Virus record (IMG/VR): IMGVR_UViG_3300030107_004423
Location: 18,924-82,923 of that record
DNA: 64,000 bases
Strand: one strand, 5' to 3'
From: a virus
Both the position numbers and the translations under genes were made by a program. The notes under the pieces were generated by a model that did no database searches, was not told where the DNA came from, and saw only the letters and a list, made by a program, of their open reading frames with translations. Below are positions 42,037 through 52,955 of this stretch, piece by piece; the first letter of the stretch is position 1, and each line of letters begins with the position of its first letter.

Positions 42037-45000
42037 TATCTACATGATCTCCTTCTATCTATTTGGTTTTCTTTCCAATTTCTAAACATATTTCTTACTC
42101 TTTTTTGATCTACTTGACCCTCAGGAACAACTGTAGTTCTAACTGTTTGCCCTACACCAGCTTTTATAAGAGAAGCTTCCATGTCAGGAGTGATTATACC
42201 TGATAATATGTCAACTAGTGGTTGATTAGCTCCTTCTGGTAAAGCATAGTCTTTTAAAAATAAGGAACTTTTATTTAATTTCCTAGTAGTTTCATTGCTT
42301 CTTCCAGATATAAAATCTTTATGTTCATTATACTCAGATACTATCATAGTAGCTTCATCATGATGTCCATTTTTATGCAAGTAATTAAACACTTCTGTAA
42401 ATATCTTTTTATTCATTCTTAATATAGGCATAGGAGTATCGCCTTCTGCATACTCTCTAGCTATAATATCAGGTCTTAAAAGCATTTTAGCTTTATAATA
42501 TATTAAAGAACCACTTTCGCCTAATTCTTTTATTATATATTGAGGTCCTAATACTTGTCCATTTAAGTCTGTAATATTATTCTTAAAAAACTTAGATAGC
42601 TCTAATTCTTTTCTCATATGATAATTATTAAATATATCTTCAGCTAAAGCTCCTGTTTGTCTATATTCTCTTAAAGCATTTTTCCAACCATCCATAATAG
42701 TTTTTCTAGTTTGAGCTGCCACAGATTCATATTTTCCATAAGTAGCTCTATCTACAAAATTCATAGGTAGAGAATTATATGTAAAGTTCCAAGCATAACC
42801 ATCTAAAGCTGAATCTCTAGTAATTCTTGTTCCTACTATTGGTTGTTGTAATATTAAATGCTTTCCTCTTAAATTTTTAGATCTTTGACCAGGAGAAACT
42901 GTTTGTACAAATTGCAATGCATCAAAATTTGGAACTCCATCAGTATATAATTTCCCTACTACTTTATATATAACATGATCTTTATTATAATCTTGGTTAT
43001 AATATTTAGGAGTTCTTCCATCTTTATTAGGTTTGAAGTCTTTTATGTATTTTTTCTGATTATCTTTGATATTCTTTAATACTTCATTTCCTCTTAAAGT
43101 CTCTATAATAGTCTTTGCACTTGATATATTATTTAATAAATCTGTAGTATGTTCTATTATAGCTCTATTACCTGACTTCATTCCCATGTGATAATTTAAC
43201 TTGTTATGTAGGAAATTTTCTTCACTTATTAATAGATCATGCACTAATGAAGCTTTTTCAGCATTTCTAGGTAAGTATCCTATTTCATCCAATTTTAACA
43301 ATGTTTCTCCATTTGCTATCATTTCTGAATCTGTAATGCCTAGTACTCTCATCATAGCTATGTCATTTAAAAGCTTGTCTGTACCTATTTTATAATTACT
43401 GATATTAGGATTATCCCAAGCATTGTCAATTTCAGTAGATTTAAACATTTGTTTTTTTACTATCTCATCCATAACAACGCCTATGTTGTTTTTTCTTATA
43501 GCTTCTGTAATACTTTTAGCGCCAAATTTTATAACATTATTTCTTGGTCTTATTTTCCCTTGTAATGCTAATATCTTTAACTCATCTATATCTCTAGCTG
43601 TTACATCTGATTTTTTTCCAGTTTTAGGATCTGCCTCAACTGAAAAGAAAAGAGGTACTAATTCATTAAGTTTATTGTTAATGTCTACATCAGCTCTTTT
43701 ATACTTTCTTACCAAATTAGTAAAAACAACTTGATTAGGATTGCTAAAGAATCTTCTCATATCAGAATATCTTTGTTGTATATCCCAAGAAGTAGCTTTC
43801 TTAGGTCCCATATCTCCATATATTTGATTAAATATGGCTGCAGGTTGCTTTAATATATTTATAACTTCATATACTATATCTCTATGAACGCTATTTTCTG
43901 GATGATTAAACATCTTTCCTGTTAGATCAGTTTCACCATCACCATATATCATATAGTCTAACCCTTTATCACCAGCTATTTTGTCGCTTAGATTTGCTAT
44001 AAAGTCAACTACACTCTGATTACCTTTTTCTAATCTGTTAAACATACCTTTGTTATTGACTAGAGTATTTACATCATAATCAAAATTATCTTTCATTCTT
44101 TTTCCATCTATGGAGAAATCATTTAGATACATCCATTCTATAGCACTTTGCATTCCAATTACTTTTCCAACTTGCATAGAATCAAAATGTATTTTTTGTT
44201 TTAATTCTGATATATCATTAGAGCTAACAGTTCCTGCAGGTAATAATCTACCATCATTATCTTTTCCTATTCCATATATATTTGCTTTTCTAGGTGTAGA
44301 TTCTAATACAGGATATTCCTCTTGAAAACTTGCCATCTTAAAAGAATGCTTTAAAAATTCTTTAGTTTCTTTAGTAGAATAATCATGAGTATGTCTTACA
44401 TGATCCCCATCCCAATCACCTTGAGCATTAGCTCTAGAGTCATATGAATTTAATTTAAATGCTGTACCTATTCCTGAGTCTTGCTTTCTAACTCTTACAG
44501 GCATAAAATCAGAAGGACCTTTTCTAGGACCTCTTTCAACATTTATAACCAATCCAAAGTTGTTATTTTTCAATCCTTTCCATCCTTGTGTATTCATGGA
44601 TTTTTGTATAAATTTTTGAACTCCTGCAATAGAAGGAGCTCCTCCTTCTCCACCCATAACAGCATGTATTTTTTGACGAGATTTATTTTTAAATATAGCA
44701 TCTAAATACTCTACAAATTCAGCTACTTTTTTAGGTACCTTAATATTTTTATCAGCATCTATAGATACTCTATTTCCATCTTTGTCTAATACATTAGTTC
44801 TATAGCCCGCATCTTGATATTCCATTAAAGGATTATATATATTTGTAAATTTGCCATTCTCGTAATTAAATGTATAATCTATATCGTTATCTCTAAATAC
44901 AAAAGAAAGCTCTTTCATGCTATGCACAGGCATAAAATCAGCGTCTGCACCCATAACAGCTTCACCTAACTGTATTCTAGCAGTACTTTTCACATCTCCC

Positions 45001-48000
45001 GCTTGATCATATATATCTAATCCTATAGGATTTTTAGAATTTAAATCAGGTATTATAAATGGATATGCAAATTTAGGATTTCTTGGCTGTACAATTATAG
45101 GCAAAGCATTTTCTTCCCAAGTCTTGACTATAGCTTCCCTTACGACAGCATTTCTACTTGTAAATCCAAAATTAAGCATAGCCTCTGCAAAAGATTCTAT
45201 TTTCATTTGGTGAGCACCAGCAGTTTTAGCTTTATGCATTATCATATACGAAGCCAATTCATTATTTGCAGACTTTCTCAAAGCATTACTAAAATTACCT
45301 ACTTCATTTATTTTATCTGTAAGTTTTTGCCAACCATCTCTTACTCCAATAACAAGATCTTCAGGCATATAATGACTCCAAGGATGAGGAACAGGAGAAT
45401 TATTACTCTTATGACCACCATATCTAAGATTTACTCCATCTAAATTATGCATCATTATATTGTCATTAGTTAGATTTCCTATGTCTGATATCAGATCTAA
45501 ATTATTTGCCGTTCTAGGTACCAATTTCTTCCCAGAAACAGCATTTCCTGCATAGCCTTTAGCTGCAGAAGCTCCTTTTAAAAATGACAATCCTTTCTCA
45601 TTCATAGCAGTAGCTATATTAGGATCAAATATAAACAAACCCTTATCATACATAATATAATCTACATTCTCTGCACCACCCCTAGCTATAGAGCCTTTAA
45701 AGCCATTTACAATCCCTGATTCTCCTAAATTAGCGTGCATTAAATTTTTAATATCCTCACTAATATATATAGCTCCATCTATTATTGATTGATCTAGTGT
45801 ATTTTTAAACCTTTCTGGGTTAGAATATCTTTCATTCAAATGCGATTTAAGAGTGCTATTTTGTATATCATTGTCAATTTGATTTATTATTCTACCTCTT
45901 ACAAGTAAGGGATTTCCATCTACTTCATCATCATAATACCCAGTTCTTAATTGCTTATTAGGATTGTCTAGATCATCAGCTATTCTTAATATAGATGCTC
46001 TTTTATCTGGTGATAATTCTGTCAATCCACTAGCTAAAGCTCTTAAAGAATTAGAATCTCCTAGATTTTTTAAAGAACCACCTTCTGCTAATTTCTGATA
46101 TTTAAGATTTTTACCATTCATAGCAAAATGACCTGCTTCTAAATCATTTATAGCATCTGGAGTCCATAACTTATCAAATCCTGCTGTATTTAATTTTGCA
46201 TTATACATAGCTCTAAGCCTATGCTCTGAACTATTAACTTTCTCAGGATCCCAAGCTCTTTTAAAATTATCTATAGTTTGCTTGTTCACATCAGGATCTG
46301 ACTCATATCTAGATACTGTTTCATCGTACCAATTATTATACATTTTATCTAATTGTTTTAATGTTTTTGTAGACTCTATAAATGCTAATGGCCTTCCATA
46401 TGAAACTTCTACGTATCTAATCTTATCTCCAGGCTGCATTTTTATTCTAAGAAAACTTAAAGCTAAATCATCATAGTTTAATTGCTCTCCATCTAGAACC
46501 TCAGTTACATATTTTTGCTCAGGTCTATTTTGAGCTATATCAGATTCAAATCTTAATTTAGATGTTTCTCCATTTCTGCCTTTATATGCGCTTATGTCTG
46601 AATAAAACCTTCCATCTATTATACCTGATTTAGCTATAGGTATTACCATTGTTAAATCTTGGTTGAACATATCTATTAGCATATTTGCAGGAGTATTAAA
46701 TTCAGTATTATCAGGTCCTGATACCCATTCTCTTACAATACTTATAGTTCCATCAGGATTTTTAATTTCTTTTAATCTTATTATGGGTTGCTCTCTAGTA
46801 TTTCTTACTATTTCAGATAGAAAGAATAAATCATCATCTAACTTTTTAGTTTTAAGCTCAGGATTTATAATTCCTTTTAGACTATCAAAATCACGATTCT
46901 TTAACATTTTCATATACTTTGCATCTATTTGATTATCTTTATCTAAAAGTCCATATTGACCAGCTATAGTAATTTTAGTTTTAGTATTAGGGCTTTTATA
47001 GTTTTGCATCATTCTCTCATATTCATTTAACATGTGAGAGTTGTCTAAGTCATTAGGAGTTTTTCTTCCTGCAAGTTCTTGATTTAATCCTGTTATTAAG
47101 TCTTCTAATGATTTAAAGCTATTATTTTGCAAATATGCTTCAAAAAGCTGATCTAAAGTAGCTTTTTCAGATCGCTTTCCTATTTTTGAGGATAACTCAT
47201 CTATTAATCTATTATGCTCCCATATAGCCCCTTCTCTAAAGCCCTGACCTTTATATATCAATTCAACTAATAATGATTGTATATTAGAGCTAGAAAGGCT
47301 GTTTTCAGTTATCATATTCATCAAAGCATCATACGTACTGCCTGTTCCATCTGCTAATTCTTTTATTCTCAAATCTAAAGGTAATTGATTTCTATCAGCA
47401 TCTATTAACATATTTTTAATAGATTCATAATCTATAGCATTAGGTATTAATTTCTCTATATTTTCTAAATTTAATAATGCTTTTTTCATATCGCCTTTGA
47501 TAATATTATCTTCCATAAGATTCAATTCAGCAACAGCAGAATCCTCATCTATTTGAGGCACAAGCCTTATAGCTTCTTTTGTAGATTTGATTATTTCTTT
47601 ACTATAAATTTCAGGCATCAATTTATGAATAGTTCTTAAAGCTGCTATATTAGTTTCTTTTCCTGCTTCTAAAGGAAATTCTATTATATCTCCAGTAGCG
47701 GGAGGTTGTATAACATTACTAGGTAAGCTCTCTTTTATTTCATTATAGAATCTTATATATTCTTCAGGATCCAATCCGTTTCTTTCTGCAAGATATCTTA
47801 TTCCTTGATCTGTCATCATTGTAATTTTGCCAGATTCTCTGTCTATATCTATTAAAGCATTCTCATTTAGACTATCTATGACTCTAATGTTTTGAGGTTT
47901 AACTCCTATAGTTTCATATAGCCTACTTTTTATATAATCTATATTATCGTTTAATAATAAACTCTCAGGAGTAATTGAATATCCTAACCCTTTGTAAGCT

Positions 48001-50528
48001 TTTATTAAATCGACAGCTTGACTTTCTTGTATAGGTATTCTGTTTTTCTTTCTAATAGGATCAGCTACAGCAAATTTACTTCCCTGATATAATAATTGGA
48101 TTATACCTTGCACTTGTTGTTGCATATTAAAATCACCTATTTCCAAGCCTTCTGAATCTACTATTTTATAGTTTAAAGGATTATTGATATTACCATTTTC
48201 ATCTGTTATTACATTTAAAGCACTATCTCTAAATTTAATCTCTTTCTTTTGAGTATCAGGATTTAATTTTCCTATAGCAAGATCACCTATATTTTTTTGG
48301 CTTTTTATAGAATGTGAATCTAACCATGTTCTTAAATAAGGATTTCCTTCTGGATCTCCTATATTAAGATACATTTCAACTCCATCTCCTAATCCCATTC
48401 TGTTAAGAGTCCCTTTTAATTCTTTATTAATTCTTTCTAATCTTTTTATTGTTGGGCTTCCATCTTTTTCTGCAATTCTTGGCAAATCTTCTGAGGATAC
48501 TTCTTGAGCCATGTTTCTTTTTTTCAAATGGCTTAATAATCTATATAACTCATGTACAGAATTTGATTCTACTTCAAAATCAAATCCTCCATAATTAATT
48601 ATTCCATTTGCATCAACAAATGTATTTAATATTCTATCTTCAGCACCTTTACTACTTTCTCTTCCTAGTCTTTCAAAGTACTTTTTATATAAATTTCCTA
48701 TACCATCTGCCTGATTTACTATAAATTCGTTCATAAATTCAGTATATTTAATATCAGCTAATGGCTTATCACCAACTTTTATTTTAGACAAAGCTTCATT
48801 CATAGCGGCTCTTTGCTTAGGAGTTAGGTGACTTGGATCAAACCCTCGATAGTTTTGAGATTCCATAGTTCCTAAAGCACTTCTTAATATCATCCATTCT
48901 TTAGAAAGCTCATTTAGTTCTCCTTTGGATTTTTTAGAACCTGTAGGATTTTCATCATTAGCTATTTTTTCATACTGCTTAAATATATTATTAATTTCTT
49001 CTACGGTAGGATCTCCTCTTAATCCTATATGAGCACTTACAACATAGTCTTGAAAATCTTTAACCTTTAAATAATCAGATACTTGATCATGTTTTATACC
49101 AAGTATTCCCATTAATTCATAATGGTCATTTAAGTTTTCAGCAAAAGCTCCTCTAGTTCTTGACTCTGGATCTCTTAACCATCCGCCTCTACCTCTAGAC
49201 ATCATACCACCTAATAATAAATGAGTAAGTAATTCCTCACCTGGCATATCTTTTAATGAAGCAGGACTTTTAAATAAACCCAAATTCATAACTCCTGCAC
49301 CTACAGCCATTCTGGTTATAGTCATCGCATTAAATGTATCAGCAAGATATTCTTTCCTAAACATTTTAACCATATCTATTTTGCCAACACTATTTTGTAT
49401 TTGACCCATTATATCTACAGCATCATCTAATACCTTGGGATCTTTTATGTCTTTAAATCCTGTTAAGAAGTCATCTAAATGATATTCATTCCCACTTTTG
49501 GCAGTCCATTTAGTTTTGGAAAACATATTACCTTTTTTACCACCAGCTATAACTTTCATCAAACCTAGTAAATCTTCGCCACCATTAGGACCTGCAGCTA
49601 CTTTAGCATAGTTAGTCTTTTTAAAATCAGCCCTTAAAACATTCCATAATTCACCCATTCTTCTTTCACCACCACCTGGAATAGCCCTAACTAATGGGAA
49701 GGCAAAAGACATAGCTAAACCGTTTCCTATAGCTGTTCCTGGTGCAAATTCGGTATCTTCTCTAGCCGCTGCATGTATAGCATTACTTAATGTTCCTTGA
49801 ACGCCTAATACAGCCATATCTTCAGCTACTTCACCAATATATCTAGACATCCATTTTCCTACTGGACCACTTCCTAATCTTCTTCCTGCATAACCTTCTA
49901 TCCAATGACTTACAGAATTTAAATGCTCTCCATTTTTCAATCCTTTTGAAAGACCATTCATTATATCGCCTATTAAAGCATCATCAGCCTTCAATCCTGC
50001 TTCTTTTATACCATTTCTTAAGGCTGCTTCAGTATTATTCATTAAAGTTCTATTTACTTGCTCTAATGTTTCTCCACCTAATTCATGTTGATATAATAAT
50101 CTTTTACCTTCTTTAGAAAATATTTCTTTATTTAATCCTTTTTTAGCAGCTTGCTTAAATGCATCGTCTTTGATATTTTTAGTAGCAGATTTAATAGCTT
50201 GATTAGCTATAGCTTTAGATCCTTTTACAGCTGAAACTCCAGCTCTCATCCCTCTTCCTAGTAATCCCATAGGCACAAAAAATCCAGCTGCTTCTCCTAT
50301 GGCTGCACCAACTCTTTCAGAAGTATTTTTTTCTTCCCAAGATTTAGTTGGAGCTGCAAACTCAGTAAGTCCTAAAGTACCTGAAGATAATGCATGCCAA
50401 GCAGCAGAGCCTAGCATATCATACATACTAAATTTATCATCTACATCCTCTTCTTTAAATTCAGGATATAAACTATCATCTGTTATACTTACAGGTTTTC
50501 TTGAAAAATAATCTTCTGGTAATGGCAT
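42036..50528 (-). CDS. Giant single-chain double-psi-beta-barrel RNA polymerase, 2830 aa (virion candidate)
   Basis: D2038-W-D2040-G-D2042 in RANAQGDWDGDHV is the DbDGD magnesium motif of RNA polymerases of the beta-prime/QDE-1/YonO/crAss gp66 class. About 430 residues upstream lies D1584-GAIYIS...G1609-F-K1611-G, matching the DG...IS...GxKG signature of the first barrel. The segment before DWDGD (GPSDFMPVRVRKQD) also fits the family. The N-terminal ~300 residues have Gly/Ala-rich hydrophobic stretches (GAAIGEAAGFFVPMG) like ejected proteins. Internal-virion-type genes flank it on both sides, so packaging in the capsid is inferred. Alternative: an unrelated giant with a chance motif; two ordered motifs make that less likely. 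Confidence 0.8.
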   Translation of the reverse strand: MPLPEDYFSRKPVSITDDSLYPEFKEEDVDDKFSMYDMLGSAAWHALSSGTLGLTEFAAPTKSWEEKNTSERVGAAIGEAAGFFVPMGLLGRGMRAGVSAVKGSKAIANQAIKSATKNIKDDAFKQAAKKGLNKEIFSKEGKRLLYQHELGGETLEQVNRTLMNNTEAALRNGIKEAGLKADDALIGDIMNGLSKGLKNGEHLNSVSHWIEGYAGRRLGSGPVGKWMSRYIGEVAEDMAVLGVQGTLSNAIHAAAREDTEFAPGTAIGNGLAMSFAFPLVRAIPGGGERRMGELWNVLRADFKKTNYAKVAAGPNGGEDLLGLMKVIAGGKKGNMFSKTKWTAKSGNEYHLDDFLTGFKDIKDPKVLDDAVDIMGQIQNSVGKIDMVKMFRKEYLADTFNAMTITRMAVGAGVMNLGLFKSPASLKDMPGEELLTHLLLGGMMSRGRGGWLRDPESRTRGAFAENLNDHYELMGILGIKHDQVSDYLKVKDFQDYVVSAHIGLRGDPTVEEINNIFKQYEKIANDENPTGSKKSKGELNELSKEWMILRSALGTMESQNYRGFDPSHLTPKQRAAMNEALSKIKVGDKPLADIKYTEFMNEFIVNQADGIGNLYKKYFERLGRESSKGAEDRILNTFVDANGIINYGGFDFEVESNSVHELYRLLSHLKKRNMAQEVSSEDLPRIAEKDGSPTIKRLERINKELKGTLNRMGLGDGVEMYLNIGDPEGNPYLRTWLDSHSIKSQKNIGDLAIGKLNPDTQKKEIKFRDSALNVITDENGNINNPLNYKIVDSEGLEIGDFNMQQQVQGIIQLLYQGSKFAVADPIRKKNRIPIQESQAVDLIKAYKGLGYSITPESLLLNDNIDYIKSRLYETIGVKPQNIRVIDSLNENALIDIDRESGKITMMTDQGIRYLAERNGLDPEEYIRFYNEIKESLPSNVIQPPATGDIIEFPLEAGKETNIAALRTIHKLMPEIYSKEIIKSTKEAIRLVPQIDEDSAVAELNLMEDNIIKGDMKKALLNLENIEKLIPNAIDYESIKNMLIDADRNQLPLDLRIKELADGTGSTYDALMNMITENSLSSSNIQSLLVELIYKGQGFREGAIWEHNRLIDELSSKIGKRSEKATLDQLFEAYLQNNSFKSLEDLITGLNQELAGRKTPNDLDNSHMLNEYERMMQNYKSPNTKTKITIAGQYGLLDKDNQIDAKYMKMLKNRDFDSLKGIINPELKTKKLDDDLFFLSEIVRNTREQPIIRLKEIKNPDGTISIVREWVSGPDNTEFNTPANMLIDMFNQDLTMVIPIAKSGIIDGRFYSDISAYKGRNGETSKLRFESDIAQNRPEQKYVTEVLDGEQLNYDDLALSFLRIKMQPGDKIRYVEVSYGRPLAFIESTKTLKQLDKMYNNWYDETVSRYESDPDVNKQTIDNFKRAWDPEKVNSSEHRLRAMYNAKLNTAGFDKLWTPDAINDLEAGHFAMNGKNLKYQKLAEGGSLKNLGDSNSLRALASGLTELSPDKRASILRIADDLDNPNKQLRTGYYDDEVDGNPLLVRGRIINQIDNDIQNSTLKSHLNERYSNPERFKNTLDQSIIDGAIYISEDIKNLMHANLGESGIVNGFKGSIARGGAENVDYIMYDKGLFIFDPNIATAMNEKGLSFLKGASAAKGYAGNAVSGKKLVPRTANNLDLISDIGNLTNDNIMMHNLDGVNLRYGGHKSNNSPVPHPWSHYMPEDLVIGVRDGWQKLTDKINEVGNFSNALRKSANNELASYMIMHKAKTAGAHQMKIESFAEAMLNFGFTSRNAVVREAIVKTWEENALPIIVQPRNPKFAYPFIIPDLNSKNPIGLDIYDQAGDVKSTARIQLGEAVMGADADFMPVHSMKELSFVFRDNDIDYTFNYENGKFTNIYNPLMEYQDAGYRTNVLDKDGNRVSIDADKNIKVPKKVAEFVEYLDAIFKNKSRQKIHAVMGGEGGAPSIAGVQKFIQKSMNTQGWKGLKNNNFGLVINVERGPRKGPSDFMPVRVRKQDSGIGTAFKLNSYDSRANAQGDWDGDHVRHTHDYSTKETKEFLKHSFKMASFQEEYPVLESTPRKANIYGIGKDNDGRLLPAGTVSSNDISELKQKIHFDSMQVGKVIGMQSAIEWMYLNDFSIDGKRMKDNFDYDVNTLVNNKGMFNRLEKGNQSVVDFIANLSDKIAGDKGLDYMIYGDGETDLTGKMFNHPENSVHRDIVYEVINILKQPAAIFNQIYGDMGPKKATSWDIQQRYSDMRRFFSNPNQVVFTNLVRKYKRADVDINNKLNELVPLFFSVEADPKTGKKSDVTARDIDELKILALQGKIRPRNNVIKFGAKSITEAIRKNNIGVVMDEIVKKQMFKSTEIDNAWDNPNISNYKIGTDKLLNDIAMMRVLGITDSEMIANGETLLKLDEIGYLPRNAEKASLVHDLLISEENFLHNKLNYHMGMKSGNRAIIEHTTDLLNNISSAKTIIETLRGNEVLKNIKDNQKKYIKDFKPNKDGRTPKYYNQDYNKDHVIYKVVGKLYTDGVPNFDALQFVQTVSPGQRSKNLRGKHLILQQPIVGTRITRDSALDGYAWNFTYNSLPMNFVDRATYGKYESVAAQTRKTIMDGWKNALREYRQTGALAEDIFNNYHMRKELELSKFFKNNITDLNGQVLGPQYIIKELGESGSLIYYKAKMLLRPDIIAREYAEGDTPMPILRMNKKIFTEVFNYLHKNGHHDEATMIVSEYNEHKDFISGRSNETTRKLNKSSLFLKDYALPEGANQPLVDILSGIITPDMEASLIKAGVGQTVRTTVVPEGQVDQKRVRNMFRNWKENQIDRRRSCR

Positions 50529-50531
50529 ATT

Positions 50532-52400
50532 CTATCTTTCTTCTATTTTTTGTTTTTCTGCTTCTAATAAAGTCATAGCATATCTAAGATCAGGATTCAT
50601 ATTTAAAAAATCAGGGTCTTGAGCTAGTTTTTGTATAGCTTTATCAACATCAGATAAATTAGTGTTGTTTTCTTTTATGTTATATTGATTAGAAAGTTTA
50701 TCTATAGCTTTTAAGGCAGGGCTCATATCTATACTTTCAATATTCTTATAATCTAAATAAGCTTTTTCAAACTTTTCCCAATCATCTAGTAAATTAATAG
50801 CATCATCTCTATCTGCTGCATTAGTAAAGGTACTTTTTAACCATCCAACAGGAGGAGCATCTGCCCATTCTTTTGCCTTATTCAATATAACATCTCTTAA
50901 AAGTTTCATTTGATCTTGACTAAGATCAGGAGGAATAACAAACCCGCCCCGTTCTACTGGATTGTAAAGATTCATTAAAGCTGGATTATTGCCTGTCTCT
51001 TCTCTAAATAATTGTAATAATTCAGGGAATTTTGGTGATGGACTAGCGCCCCATCTTTTAAATATTTTTGCAGATTCTATATAATTATTGAGAGTATTTA
51101 AATTTAACGACTCTTGATCTTTTACTTTCTGAATTTCATCTCTAAAATTAGTTTCAGCTTTAGACCCTTTTGTTAGCCAATCCATATATTCAGAGCCTAA
51201 ATCTTTACCTCCAAAATTATCTTCCAAAGATTTGAATACTACTTGCTGTTCATCTTTATTTAATCCTATGCCTGTAGTGCTTTCCTTGAAAATACTAAAT
51301 GCTTCATTTTTAGACAATCCTTTTATTTTAGATTTAAAATCACTGTTAAATGAATTTAAATTTTGATTTGATTCAAAATTATAAACTTCTCTAAACATTT
51401 CATTAGATTCATTTGCAGAATTTATAATATTACTCATTGCAGCTGGATAAGCGCCTTGTATAGCTTTTAAAGCAGCATTAGATATATCTGTACCTGATTG
51501 CATCCAATCAGCAAAATCTTTAACATTAGAAAATCCTAATGCTACTTGTATTCCTTGCTGTACCTTTTCATCATTAGTTATCAAAGAAAAATCATAATCA
51601 TCAGTCAATATAGTTGTTCTTAAGCCCTCATAATCAACTACAGCAGAATCCATATTGAATTTATCTAAAGTAGCAACTTGATTAGCATGCTCTATAGGAG
51701 TAGGTTTATTAGCTAAGTAAGCATTTTTTAATCCTGCTATATTTATACTACCATCTCCTTTAGTATAATCATTAACCATCTGATCAAACTCAGGTTCATC
51801 TATCATTAAGTTTCTGCCTACATATTTTTGTAAATTTTCATCATACCATATTTCTTGAGATTTTAAATCTTGACTTAATTTATGCAAACCTGAAATATCT
51901 GATCCCAAAGATTTTATTGTATTTTGTATATTTTCAAGATTGCCTTCAGCAACTCCTTCAAATGTATTGGCTACATTTTTAAATCCAGAACTTATATCTG
52001 CCATATTTAAAGATTTGTATTTACCTGCCATCTCCGCAACCAATTTATCTCTTTCATCTTCTTTATTATAAAATTCTTTTATAAGTAATTCTCTTTCAAG
52101 TAATTTCCCTGCAGACATATTTTTAATGTCTTCTTGCATTTTAAATATTTTCCACTCTGGTGTAAACTCAACATTAAAGCCTTCAGACTTAACTTTTGGC
52201 AAATTACCAGAATAATCTATATTTTCTTGACCATATCTTGCAACCAAACTATTTTCATATTCAGCCTTTCTAAATCGAGCCTCTTCATCATATTGTTCTT
52301 TTGCAATACGGTTTTGCTGAGCAACTATATTAAGCTCATGAACTTTGCTTAAACCACTTGTAAGTATTGATAATGCTTGTAATGCGTCTGAATTTCCCAT
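50532..52400 (-). CDS. Internal virion protein candidate, 622 aa
   Basis: Almost entirely helical, polar, Gln/Asn/Lys/Glu rich, with a coiled-coil N-terminus (VAQQNRIAKEQYDEEARFRK) and no enzyme motif. It sits three bases before the giant polymerase start in the operon. Such long helical proteins next to injected RNA polymerases form the internal core or ejection channel in podoviruses. Function inferred from architecture and position. Confidence 0.65.
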   Translation of the reverse strand: MGNSDALQALSILTSGLSKVHELNIVAQQNRIAKEQYDEEARFRKAEYENSLVARYGQENIDYSGNLPKVKSEGFNVEFTPEWKIFKMQEDIKNMSAGKLLERELLIKEFYNKEDERDKLVAEMAGKYKSLNMADISSGFKNVANTFEGVAEGNLENIQNTIKSLGSDISGLHKLSQDLKSQEIWYDENLQKYVGRNLMIDEPEFDQMVNDYTKGDGSINIAGLKNAYLANKPTPIEHANQVATLDKFNMDSAVVDYEGLRTTILTDDYDFSLITNDEKVQQGIQVALGFSNVKDFADWMQSGTDISNAALKAIQGAYPAAMSNIINSANESNEMFREVYNFESNQNLNSFNSDFKSKIKGLSKNEAFSIFKESTTGIGLNKDEQQVVFKSLEDNFGGKDLGSEYMDWLTKGSKAETNFRDEIQKVKDQESLNLNTLNNYIESAKIFKRWGASPSPKFPELLQLFREETGNNPALMNLYNPVERGGFVIPPDLSQDQMKLLRDVILNKAKEWADAPPVGWLKSTFTNAADRDDAINLLDDWEKFEKAYLDYKNIESIDMSPALKAIDKLSNQYNIKENNTNLSDVDKAIQKLAQDPDFLNMNPDLRYAMTLLEAEKQKIEER

Positions 52401-52409
52401 ATCTATCCT

Positions 52410-52955
52410 TTAACTATATTGATCAATAAAATCGTCAAAATCACCGCTTGCTGAGCCTTTATAGGCATCTCCAGTAGCTGTACTATAATCCATTAGGAGT
52501 TGTGTTTTTTGTTTCTTTAGATCTTGTATGAAATCTATTTGTGATTTTTGAGATTCCATATTAATATCTCCTAAACTTAACTTATAATTATCAATTAGGC
52601 TTTGCTCTGACCTTGTAGTCAAATCAACTCCTGTAGCCATGTTGCCTTTCATAGCAACTGTATTTGCATAATTATCTATTTTACTTAATTGATTTCCTAC
52701 ATTCATTCCTAAAGCTTTAATTTTAGATTCTTCTTGTTGCTGAAGAAATCCATCACTTCCAAGCATTGATTGTCCATAATCTTGTAAATCACTTATCCCA
52801 GATTGAACAAACCCTTTAGATCTTTTTATTAAAGCATCTTTTTCGCTAACTGCTCCTCCAGAAAGCCAATCGCCTAAACCATGCTTTCCTAATGTTTGAT
52901 CCCATGCTTCACTTGCACTTGTCCTTCCTTCTAACCATGCTGAAAGTACTGACAT
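52410..52955 (-). CDS. Internal virion protein candidate, 181 aa
   Basis: Helical, Gln/Ser/Asp-rich with amphipathic start (SVLSAWLEGRTSASEAWDQT) and no Cys. Overlaps the 226-aa gene by one base (TAATG type) and precedes the 622-aa gene. The equivalent slot after the 215-aa gene in cassette A is cut by the left edge. Probably an ejection or core protein; inference. Confidence 0.6.
   Translation of the reverse strand: MSVLSAWLEGRTSASEAWDQTLGKHGLGDWLSGGAVSEKDALIKRSKGFVQSGISDLQDYGQSMLGSDGFLQQQEESKIKALGMNVGNQLSKIDNYANTVAMKGNMATGVDLTTRSEQSLIDNYKLSLGDINMESQKSQIDFIQDLKKQKTQLLMDYSTATGDAYKGSASGDFDDFIDQYS

Noticed and set aside
42036-50528. N4-type (T7-like) virion RNA polymerase
   Set aside because: I saw no T7-like palm/fingers motifs, while DWDGD and GFKG fit the double-psi-beta-barrel class.
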